DNA of 20,468 bases, taken from Pseudomonadota bacterium. GTDB lineage: Bacteria > Desulfobacterota > Anaeroferrophillalia > Anaeroferrophillales > Tharpellaceae. The notes beneath the pieces were generated by a model. It was not told where the DNA came from, ran no database searches, and saw nothing but the letters and a program-made list of their open reading frames with translations. A program made the position numbers and the translations under genes. The stretch covers positions 1 to 20,468 of the forward strand of contig WFRP01000146.1 in the NCBI GenBank assembly GCA_015486505.1, given 5' to 3'. Position 1 is the stretch's first letter; each line of letters begins with the position of its first letter. Shown here piece after piece: positions 1-6,990 of the stretch.

Positions 1-150
1 CGGGGGTGGTTTTTCGTAAGCGGTTGCGGAAACGATTTCGTTGTTTTTCGGAAGCGAGCGGGAGCCCATTAGCATTGCAACTGTTTGAGCGCAAGCGAGT
101 TTTGCAAGGCGGGCGCAGCGAGCTTAAAGGAAAAACAGAAATCTTAACGC
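1..150. other. Non-coding stretch downstream of rlmN
   Basis: No credible gene is seen here. The plus strand contains several similar purine-rich words of the type GCGAGC, GAGCGCAAGCGAG and GGGCGCAGCGAGC between 50 and 125, and TTGCAA occurs at 75-80 and 102-107. This looks like a dispersed-repeat remnant rather than coding sequence. An open frame at 6-194 runs into the 3' end of rlmN and has no ribosome binding site or recognisable product. Confidence 0.4.
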
Positions 151-1242
151 CTAGCGGAGAAAAACCGCGCCCGACCCCGGATTCGGCTGAATAGTTACGC
201 AGTTTACAACCTCCCCCCGCAACTGACCGCAGGCGGCGCTGATATCGCCGCCTTTGCTTTTTCGGGTCATCACCATCAAACCATGCTGCTGCAGACAGTT
301 CACAAAAGCTGCTATCTTTTGCGGTTGCGGCCGCCTGAACGATAATTCAGGATGTTCGTTAAAGGGAATCAGATTGATTTTGGCCGGTAAATCGCCAATC
401 AATGCCGCCAGACGTTCGGCATCGGCCGGCGCATCATTCAGCCCGGCAAAAAGAATATATTCAAAGGTTATCCGCCGCTGATTGGTTGCCGGGTATCTGC
501 GGCAGGCCGCCAGCAGGGTGCGCAAATTATAGCGCCGGTTAATCGGCATCAGCTCACTCCGCAGTTTATCATCGGCGGCATTAAGCGAGATTGCCAACGC
601 AACATTCATCTTCTGCCCCAGCTTGATAATTTCCGGAGCCAAACCGCAGGTTGAAAGGGTTAAGCGGCGGCGGGAAAACTGCAGGCCGTCATCATACAGC
701 AGAATTTCAAGCGCTTTAAGAACTTGAGCAAAATTATCCAGAGGCTCACCCATTCCCATCAGGACAATATTCGAAATATCGCCGCGCGCCCGACTCTCAG
801 GATCGAGAATCCCCGCGACCTGAATAACCTGGTCAACAATTTCCGCCGCGGTTAACTGCCGTTTAAAACCGGAGCCGCCGGTCAGACAGAAACGGCAACC
901 CATCCGGCAGCCGACCTGCGTCGAAATACAGAGCGTCAAACGGTCCTGATCGGGGATCAGGACGGTCTCGATTGTCTGCCCGTCATCTAATTGAAAAAGA
1001 AATTTCCGGGTCCCGTCCTGCGATTTCTGTTCTTTAAGCAGCACAAGCTGCCCAATAAATGCAACCCCCTGCAGATGCTCCCGGCAACTCCGGGAAAGGT
1101 TGTTCATACTGTTGATATCTTTAACCCGCTGCAGATAGAGCCAGCGGATAATCTGGTCCGCCCGATAGCGCTCCTTGCCGATACCGGCCAACTGTTCCAC
1201 CAGTTCCGAACGGGTCAGCCCCTTAAGATTCAATTTTATCAT
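151..1242 (-). CDS. rlmN: 23S rRNA (adenine2503-C2) / tRNA (A37-C2) methyltransferase RlmN
   Basis: This is a radical-SAM enzyme that methylates C2 of adenosine 2503 in 23S rRNA and, in characterised relatives, A37 of some tRNAs; it acts in the cytoplasm. The 363-residue length is typical. The CxxxCxxC cluster motif is at Cys112, Cys116 and Cys119 (VGCRMGCRFC). The two mechanistic cysteines are also present: Cys105, seven residues before the cluster, and Cys338 in DISAACGQLRGEV, which match E. coli Cys118 and Cys355. The GGSG and GMGEPLDN SAM-contact motifs are visible. It is the last gene of the guaB-guaA-regulator cluster, 43 bp after the regulator. The ATG at 1242 has no strong Shine-Dalgarno sequence in front of it, so translation may depend on coupling or the start may be less certain than the identity. 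Confidence 0.97.
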   Translation of the reverse strand: MIKLNLKGLTRSELVEQLAGIGKERYRADQIIRWLYLQRVKDINSMNNLSRSCREHLQGVAFIGQLVLLKEQKSQDGTRKFLFQLDDGQTIETVLIPDQDRLTLCISTQVGCRMGCRFCLTGGSGFKRQLTAAEIVDQVIQVAGILDPESRARGDISNIVLMGMGEPLDNFAQVLKALEILLYDDGLQFSRRRLTLSTCGLAPEIIKLGQKMNVALAISLNAADDKLRSELMPINRRYNLRTLLAACRRYPATNQRRITFEYILFAGLNDAPADAERLAALIGDLPAKINLIPFNEHPELSFRRPQPQKIAAFVNCLQQHGLMVMTRKSKGGDISAACGQLRGEVVNCVTIQPNPGSGAVFLR

Positions 1243-1285
1243 CTATGATGCATTCGCAATAGAATTAAACTTTCCCCAGCGCCAT

Positions 1286-2683
1286 TTACTTGTTCTTGAG
1301 CCAGCGGGCGTTGGCGAGGCCGAGTTGTTTGACTTTATAATTCATCACCCTTTTGCTGATTCCCAACATGGCGGCGGCATCTTTCTGTACCCAGTTGCAG
1401 ACTTCCAGAGTCTCGACAATCAGGGCGCGTTCGACCGCGTCAAGCTTTAACCCCTGCGGCGGGATTTTGAACATGGCAGAAGTTTCAGCGCTGGCATCGC
1501 TTGAGTTCAGATCGCGCATAAACATAAGATCCGAGACCATAATTTCGGACCCGTCACTCATCAACACGGCCCGTTCAATACAGTTCTGCAATTCACGAAC
1601 ATTGCCCGACCAGTGATGTTTCTGCAGAAAGCGGGCGGCATCAGGATGCAGCGAGCTGATATTCTTCTTCAAATCGGCCGCGAACTTGCGAATAAAAAAC
1701 TCAGCCAGCAGCGGGATATCTTCACGCCGTTCACGCAAAGGCGGAATATGAACGTTGATCACATTTATACGATAGAAAAGGTCCTCCCGAAAATTTCCTT
1801 CCCGGATTATCCGGGCCAGATCCTTATTCGAAGCCGAAATTATCCGGGCGTCAACCTTGATGGTTTTATCGCCGCCCAAACGCTCGAACTCCTTTTCCTG
1901 TAAGACCCGCAGCAGTTTGGCCTGGGTCCCGAGGCTCATATCACCGATTTCATCGAGAAAAAGGGTGCCGCGGTCGGCCTGTTCAAAACGCCCGATGCGC
2001 TGGCGGCTGGCCCCGGTATAAGCCCCTTTTTCGTGACCGAAAAGTTCACTTTCGAGCAGATTATCATGCAAGGCCGCGCAGTTTACCTTGATAAAACTTT
2101 TTGCCGCCCGGGGACTGCTGTAGTGAATCGCCCCGGCGACCAGCTCCTTCCCGGTCCCGGTCTCGCCTGAGATTAAAATGCTGGCATTGCTTGCCGACAC
2201 TTTATTTAACAGCGCGAAAACCTGTTTGATCGCGGCGCTCTCACCAATAAAATTATCAAAACGATAGATGACATTGCGCTCATGACGCAGGTAGGTAATT
2301 TCATGTTCATAAAAACGTACTTTCAGCGCCTTTTCGATCCGCAGGCAAAGCTCTTCAATTCCGTAGGGACGCTGAATAAAATCGGCGGCCCCGGCCCGCA
2401 TAAGCGCGGCCACATCATCAACCGAGATGGCCGACGCCATCAAAACTACAGCCGTTGAAGAAAGAATCGCATCTTCCCCCAGGAGAAATTCGACCCCGCC
2501 GCCGGGCAGCAGACTGACCTCAGCTAAAAGCAGCTGACAGGATATTTTCTTAAGTTGAGCCCGGGCGGCTTCACCGCAATCGAACTCATCCACCTGAAAC
2601 CCGAGTTCGCGTAAGGCAGCGGCCGTCTCCTGCCGGATTCGGCTTTTGCGATCAACGATTATAATTTGCCCCGCCGGCCCCAT
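1286..2683 (-). CDS. NtrC-family sigma-54-dependent regulator with degenerate receiver
   Basis: This 465-residue protein has three parts: a receiver-like domain (about 5-120), an AAA+ sigma-54 activation domain (about 143-375), and a C-terminal helix-turn-helix (about 420-460, with GISKRVMNYKVKQLGL). The AAA+ part is intact, with Walker A GETGTGKE at 173-180, the sigma-54 contact loop GAYTGA at 220-225, and Walker B LFLDEIGD at 241-248, so it should hydrolyse ATP and open sigma-54 promoters. The receiver lacks the usual chemistry. The acidic pair is reduced to Asp11-Arg12, the phospho-acceptor region reads LLLAEVSLLPGGG with Glu55/Val56 and no Asp, and the conserved Lys is Arg105 (QRPY). Control by phosphorylation is therefore unlikely. 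No histidine kinase is adjacent. The start ATG has AAAGGA seven bases upstream, and the gene lies 11 bp after guaA. The target genes are unknown. Confidence 0.93.
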   Translation of the reverse strand: MGPAGQIIIVDRKSRIRQETAAALRELGFQVDEFDCGEAARAQLKKISCQLLLAEVSLLPGGGVEFLLGEDAILSSTAVVLMASAISVDDVAALMRAGAADFIQRPYGIEELCLRIEKALKVRFYEHEITYLRHERNVIYRFDNFIGESAAIKQVFALLNKVSASNASILISGETGTGKELVAGAIHYSSPRAAKSFIKVNCAALHDNLLESELFGHEKGAYTGASRQRIGRFEQADRGTLFLDEIGDMSLGTQAKLLRVLQEKEFERLGGDKTIKVDARIISASNKDLARIIREGNFREDLFYRINVINVHIPPLRERREDIPLLAEFFIRKFAADLKKNISSLHPDAARFLQKHHWSGNVRELQNCIERAVLMSDGSEIMVSDLMFMRDLNSSDASAETSAMFKIPPQGLKLDAVERALIVETLEVCNWVQKDAAAMLGISKRVMNYKVKQLGLANARWLKNK

Positions 2684-2694
2684 AATTTATTCCT

Positions 2695-4248
2695 TTATTC
2701 CCACTCTATGGTTCCCGGAGGCTTCGACGAAATGTCGTAAACCACCCGGTTAATCCCGCGGACTTCATTAATAATCCGATTGGCAATCCGGCCTAAAAGA
2801 TCGTAAGGCAGGCGGACCCAGTCGGCCGTCATCCCGTCGCGGCTGTTGACCGCGCGCAAGGCGATAACCTTCTCATAGGTACGTTCATCGCCCATAACGC
2901 CGACGGTTTTTACCGGAATCAAAACCGCGAACGACTGCCATATCTCCAGATACAAACCGGCCGCCCGAATCTCTTCCAGGAGAATGGCATCGGCCTGGCG
3001 CAGAATCTTCAAGCGCTCTTCGGTAACCTCACCCAGCACCCGGATTGCCAGGCCCGGCCCCGGAAAAGGCTGACGATCAACCACTTCGGAGGGCAGACCC
3101 AGTTCCCGGCCGACTTCACGCACCTCATCCTTGAACAGTTCGCGTAGAGGCTCAACCAGTTTAAGCTGCATCTGCTCCGGCAGGCCGCCGACATTGTGAT
3201 GACTTTTAATTACCGCCGACGGCCCCTTGAACGAAACGCTCTCAATCACATCGGGATAGAGAGTGCCCTGGGCCAGAAAATCAACCTCCTCAATTGCCTG
3301 AGCCTCTTCCTCGAAAACCCGGATAAACTCGTTGCCGATTATTTTACGCTTCTTCTCCGGATCAGTGACCCCGGCCAAAAGTGTAAGAAAATTTTTACTC
3401 GCGTCGACATAACGCAGGTTCATCTTGAAATTCCGGCCGTACATCTCCTGAACCTGCTCGGCTTCGTCATGGCGCAAAACCCCGTTATTGACGAAAATAC
3501 AGGTCAACTGCTCACCCAAGGCTTTATGCAGAAGCATCGCCGCAACCGATGAATCAACCCCGCCGCTTAAACCCAGAATGACTTTGCCGGAACCGACCTG
3601 GGCTCTGATGTTGGCAATCGCGGTCTCAATAAACGAGTGCATAGTCCAGAGGCCGCCGCAGTTGCAGATCGAATAAACAAAGTTTCGCAGAAGCTGATGA
3701 CCATTTACGGTATGGACAACTTCAGGGTGAAACTGCAGGCCCCAAATCCGCCTTTCAGGATTGGCAAAAGCGGCAATAGCGGCGTTTTCAGTCGATCCGA
3801 TCGCGGTAAAACCCTCCGGCAACGCCAGAACTTTATCTCCGTGACTCATCCAGACCTGCTCGGGAAAGTTCAGATTCGCCCACAGAGGATCGTCGCTCAG
3901 GGCCTTAAGGCTCGCCATGCCGAATTCCCGCTGCTCGGAGTGGCCGACCTCACCGCCAAGTTGCTCGGCAATTTCCTGCATACCGTAACAGATCCCTAAA
4001 ACCGGCACATTCAGGCTGAACACCCCGCTGTCAACGTGGGGCGCACTACTGCCGTAGGTACTTGAAGGGCCGCCGGAAAGAATAATTCCCCGCGGGGAAA
4101 ATTGACGAATCTTTTCGAAAGCAAGATTATAGGGATGAATCTCACAATAGACCTTGTGCTCACGAACCCGGCGGGCAATCAGCTGGGTGTACTGTGAACC
4201 AAAATCAAGCACCAGGATCTTCTCCTCGTGAATATCAGGCTGCTGCAT
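2695..4248 (-). CDS. guaA: GMP synthase (glutamine-hydrolysing)
   Basis: This cytoplasmic enzyme converts XMP to GMP using ATP and glutamine, the last step of de novo GMP synthesis. The 517-residue protein has an N-terminal class I glutamine amidotransferase domain (about 10-195) with catalytic Cys87 in GICYGM and the His174/Glu176 pair in FHPE. Next comes the ATP pyrophosphatase domain with P-loop LSGGVDSS at 227-234. The C-terminal dimerisation domain ends in the family signature KPPGTIEWE. It is complete. The ATG at 4248 is preceded by AAAAGGAAAAAC, a good ribosome binding site. It follows guaB by 26 bp, so the two enzymes of the IMP-to-GMP branch are co-transcribed. Confidence 0.99.
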   Translation of the reverse strand: MQQPDIHEEKILVLDFGSQYTQLIARRVREHKVYCEIHPYNLAFEKIRQFSPRGIILSGGPSSTYGSSAPHVDSGVFSLNVPVLGICYGMQEIAEQLGGEVGHSEQREFGMASLKALSDDPLWANLNFPEQVWMSHGDKVLALPEGFTAIGSTENAAIAAFANPERRIWGLQFHPEVVHTVNGHQLLRNFVYSICNCGGLWTMHSFIETAIANIRAQVGSGKVILGLSGGVDSSVAAMLLHKALGEQLTCIFVNNGVLRHDEAEQVQEMYGRNFKMNLRYVDASKNFLTLLAGVTDPEKKRKIIGNEFIRVFEEEAQAIEEVDFLAQGTLYPDVIESVSFKGPSAVIKSHHNVGGLPEQMQLKLVEPLRELFKDEVREVGRELGLPSEVVDRQPFPGPGLAIRVLGEVTEERLKILRQADAILLEEIRAAGLYLEIWQSFAVLIPVKTVGVMGDERTYEKVIALRAVNSRDGMTADWVRLPYDLLGRIANRIINEVRGINRVVYDISSKPPGTIEWE

Positions 4249-4274
4249 GTTTTTCCTTTTATTGGTCGTTCGAA

Positions 4275-5738
4275 TTACTCTAAACGATAGTTCGGCGCTT
4301 CCTTGGTGATGATCACATCATGAACATGACTCTCACGCAGGCCCGCCGGGGTTATTCTGGTCATCCGGGCATCATGACGCAGTTGCTCAATATTAGCACA
4401 GCCGGCATAACCCATACCGGAACGTAAACCGCCTAAAAGTTGATAAATACTTGATGAAAGATACCCTTTATAAGGCACCCGGCCCTCAATCCCTTCCGGG
4501 ACCAGTTTTTTCTGATCGTCAATGCAATCCTGAAAATAACGATCCTTACTCCCGGACTGCATTGCCCCTAAAGAACCCATTCCCCGATAAAGTTTATAGC
4601 TGCGCCCCTGATAGAGTATGGTCTCTCCGGGACTCTCTTCTGTACCCGCAAAAAGCGAACCGATCATCACCGTCTGCGCGCCGGAAGCAATCGCTTTAAC
4701 CACATCGCCGGAAAATTTAATGCCGCCGTCGGCAATCATCGGAATGTTGTATTTTTCCGCGACCGTATTACAGTCAAGCAGAGCGCTGACCTGCGGCACG
4801 CCAATCCCGGCCACAATTCGGGTAGTGCAGATCGAACCGGGTCCGATACCGATTTTTATCGCGTCCGCCCCGGCTTTAATCAAGGCTTCGGCACCGGCGG
4901 CGGTGGCGACATTGCCGACTATCAACTGGCAGTCAAAGGTTTTGCGGGTTGCCGCCACCGCGTCAAGCACGCCCTGACTATGCCCGTGGGCGGTGTCAAT
5001 AACAATGACATCGACCCCGGCTTTAAGCAAAGCCTCAATCCGGGCCTCACGATCGCCGGCCACCCCGACCGCGGCCCCGACCCGCAGACGCCCCATACCG
5101 TCTTTACAGGAGTCCGGATATTTGCGGGTCTTTTCAATATCCTTTATCGTAATCAAACCCTCAAGACGATTTTTTTCATCAACCACCAGCAGTTTTTCGA
5201 TCCGGTGGGCGTGGAGCAGGACTTTGGCCTCATCCATACTGATGCCTTTGCTTACCGTCACCAGATTATCCTTGGTCATAATATCCCGCAGAGCCCGGTC
5301 CATCCGGGTTTCAAACCTGAGATCCCGGTTGGTAACAATGCCGACAAGCTGATCCCCGTCTACAATCGGCACCCCGGAGATGCGGTATTTCTCCATCACG
5401 GCCAAAACTTCGTGAACCTTGTTCTCCGGCGCCATGGTAATCGGATCGACAATCATACCGCTCTCGGATTTTTTGACCTTATCAACCTCAAGAGCCTGAG
5501 AGGCAATCGACATATTTTTGTGGATTATCCCGATTCCACCCTCACGCGCCATACAGATCGCAGTTTTGGATTCAGTCACCGAATCCATCGCCGCGCTTAT
5601 GAGTGGGGTATTGAGTTTTATATCCTTCGTCAACCAGGTCGAAAGATCCACCTGATTCGGCAGCACATTGGAATAACTCGGCTGAATCAGAACGTCATCA
5701 AATGTAAACCCGGTTAAGATTTCTTTTGATTTCATCAT
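4275..5738 (-). CDS. guaB: Inosine-5'-monophosphate dehydrogenase
   Basis: This enzyme oxidises IMP to XMP with NAD+, the committed step toward guanine nucleotides. The 487-residue protein is full length: a TIM-barrel split by two CBS domains (about residues 93-205). The catalytic loop is GPGSICTTR with Cys304. The flap region YRGMGSLGAM and the Arg-Tyr dyad segment (EGIEGRVPYKG) are present. It is the first gene of the guaB-guaA-regulator-rlmN cluster. Two adjacent ATGs exist, at 5738 and 5735. The GGAGA ribosome binding site at 5742-5746 is 3 nt from the first and 6 nt from the second, so the second start is slightly better spaced. A perfect 26-bp palindrome lies about 27 bp upstream of the start codon (5765-5790) and might be an operator. 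Confidence 0.99.
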   Translation of the reverse strand: MMKSKEILTGFTFDDVLIQPSYSNVLPNQVDLSTWLTKDIKLNTPLISAAMDSVTESKTAICMAREGGIGIIHKNMSIASQALEVDKVKKSESGMIVDPITMAPENKVHEVLAVMEKYRISGVPIVDGDQLVGIVTNRDLRFETRMDRALRDIMTKDNLVTVSKGISMDEAKVLLHAHRIEKLLVVDEKNRLEGLITIKDIEKTRKYPDSCKDGMGRLRVGAAVGVAGDREARIEALLKAGVDVIVIDTAHGHSQGVLDAVAATRKTFDCQLIVGNVATAAGAEALIKAGADAIKIGIGPGSICTTRIVAGIGVPQVSALLDCNTVAEKYNIPMIADGGIKFSGDVVKAIASGAQTVMIGSLFAGTEESPGETILYQGRSYKLYRGMGSLGAMQSGSKDRYFQDCIDDQKKLVPEGIEGRVPYKGYLSSSIYQLLGGLRSGMGYAGCANIEQLRHDARMTRITPAGLRESHVHDVIITKEAPNYRLE

Positions 5739-5764
5739 ATTTCTCCATTAGTGCCTTACAGGTT

Positions 5765-5790
5765 ATTTTCTTGTTTTAAAACAAGAAAAT
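5765..5790. promoter_or_regulatory. Perfect 26-bp palindrome upstream of guaB
   Basis: The arms 5765-5777 (ATTTTCTTGTTTT) and 5778-5790 (AAAACAAGAAAAT) are exact reverse complements with no spacer. The centre is about 40 bp upstream of the guaB start codon. The position fits an operator or a leader hairpin for guaB, but it also lies inside a repeat element, so the palindrome may belong to that element instead. Confidence 0.5.
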
Positions 5791-5826
5791 GTTCTGATAA
5801 GAGTACTTATTTGCGGGCCGGTAACT

Positions 5827-5861
5827 TTCTTTTGGGTTGCGGGATCTGTTCCCGCATTAGT
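5827..5861 (+). repeat. Hairpin repeat, copy 1 (TGCGGGA/TCCCGCA stem)
   Basis: A 7-bp stem TGCGGGA (5838-5844) / TCCCGCA (5850-5856) with a 5-nt loop sits in the conserved context TGGGTTGCGGGA...TGTTCCCGCAT-AGT. A second copy with the same flanks is found in the opposite orientation at 15892-15927. There is no T-tract after it, so it is not a classic terminator. Confidence 0.65.
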
Positions 5862-5894
5862 ACAAAGCCGGATCCGACAAACGAAATGCCGCGG

Positions 5895-5927
5895 TTTCTC
5901 TTGGCGTCTTTGCGTCTTGGCGGGAGA
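5895..5927. repeat. Tract resembling the widespread 'CTTTGCGTCTTGGCG' intergenic repeat
   Basis: Short units of the type CTTGGCG, TCTTTGCG and TCTTGGCGGGA follow each other. Read on the minus strand it would encode SPAKTQRRQE, a peptide I recall from spurious ORFs over similar intergenic repeats in unrelated bacteria. The identification rests on memory of that repeat type, not on a search. Confidence 0.4.
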
Positions 5928-6056
5928 CAAAAAAGCAGTTATCCCACAAAGATGTCTATACCCTTCAGGGTGCAAAGACTAACCAGATTAAATAATTTGC
6001 AGAAAACACAATAAAACCTGTAAAAACTACCACTTACATCAAGTCAGAAAGTTGAG

Positions 6057-6989
6057 TTATTTATTAAAATAGTGCTTCGCCATTTCAACCTCTTCGCGGC
6101 TGCCGATATAAACGGGGCTGCGCTGATCAAGATCATAACAATCAAGTTCCAGAATCGGCCGGCGCCCGTCACTGGCGGCGCCGCCAGCCAGACCAACCAG
6201 ATAGGCCATCGGATTGAGCTCGAAAGGCAGACGCAATTTCCCCTGCGGCGCCGTAGTCGTCGCCGGATACATAAAAAGACCGCCGCCTTTTAATAGAATC
6301 TGATTGATATCCGGCACAAAGCCGCCGCTGTAGCGCAGTTTGTAACCGTCCTCTTCAAGTTTTTTGACCACTGCTTCATGTTCCGGCAGATAGTCGCGGC
6401 GAATACCGCCCGGACTGAAAATCCTGCCGCTTTCTTTAACCTTGATAAACTCTTTAGTCAAAACATACTCGCCCAGGTTATTCAGCGTAAACTCATGCAC
6501 CCCGTTACCGGCGCCATAGACCAGAGTGGTGCGGGGGCCGTAAAGAACATACATCGCCCCGACCTGATGACAGCCGCTTAGCAAGGGATCGTCTCCGGCA
6601 TAAATCGCGACAATCGTACCCACCGAAAGATTAACGTCAACCAGCGATGAACCATCAAGCGGATCGTAACAGACCGAATAACCGCCGCTGCGGTTCTGTC
6701 GTTCAAAGATAATAATCTCACTCTGCTCTTCAGAGATAATCCGGCTGACCCGGCCGGTATGATCGAGCCTGTCCTTGATAATTTCATCGGCAACGACATC
6801 AAGGGCCAGTTGATCCTCTCCATATAGATTACTGGTGCCGGCCAGGCCCAGATCCCCGGTCCGCATCGCGTGATTAACATATTTGGACGCGACCCCGACC
6901 TCATAGATTATGCTGGCAAGGCCCATCTCGACCCCGCTTTTCATCAGATGATTCCAGAGTCCGCGTTTAACGTGTTTTTTCATATTCAT
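6057..6989 (-). CDS. fbp: Fructose-1,6-bisphosphatase, class I
   Basis: This enzyme hydrolyses fructose-1,6-bisphosphate to fructose-6-phosphate, the gluconeogenic step. From the chosen start it has 310 residues. The class I hallmark DPLDGSS (109-115) is followed by VDVNLSVGTIVAIY. The acidic metal site ISEEQSE (about 85-91) and the substrate-binding segment YSGGFVPDINQILLKGGGLFMYP-like region are present. The frame stays open upstream to 7049, but the ATG at 6989 is preferred. It has GGGGA eight bases upstream and lies one base past the stop codon of the transporter gene at 6991-6993, which implies translational coupling. An ATG at 6983 is an alternative. It is the last gene of the proS-fts operon, and no obvious terminator follows. 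Confidence 0.95.
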   Translation of the reverse strand: MNMKKHVKRGLWNHLMKSGVEMGLASIIYEVGVASKYVNHAMRTGDLGLAGTSNLYGEDQLALDVVADEIIKDRLDHTGRVSRIISEEQSEIIIFERQNRSGGYSVCYDPLDGSSLVDVNLSVGTIVAIYAGDDPLLSGCHQVGAMYVLYGPRTTLVYGAGNGVHEFTLNNLGEYVLTKEFIKVKESGRIFSPGGIRRDYLPEHEAVVKKLEEDGYKLRYSGGFVPDINQILLKGGGLFMYPATTTAPQGKLRLPFELNPMAYLVGLAGGAASDGRRPILELDCYDLDQRSPVYIGSREEVEMAKHYFNK

Positions 6990-6990
6990 C

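Larger units (their letters stand above)
5755..6023. repeat. Candidate repeat element with TTACAGGTT inverted ends between guaB and fbp
   Basis: The 318-bp spacer between guaB and fbp has no gene. Its ends carry an inverted 9-bp word: TTACAGGTT at 5756-5764 on plus and at 6023-6015 on minus. The left end, CTTACAGGTTATTTTCT (5755-5771), recurs exactly at 20215-20231. Within it lie a perfect palindrome (5765-5790), a hairpin repeat (5827-5861) and a tract resembling a widespread short repeat (5895-5927). No target-site duplication was seen, so an inserted element is an inference. Confidence 0.4.

Noticed and set aside
4980..5717. A 245-codon plus-strand open frame opposite guaB
   Set aside because: It lies wholly inside the conserved guaB gene, has no family resemblance, and is explained as a shadow frame.
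5763..5975. Small ORFs in the guaB-fbp spacer
   Set aside because: They translate dispersed repeat DNA (SPAKTQRRQE type) and have no start context or conserved product.
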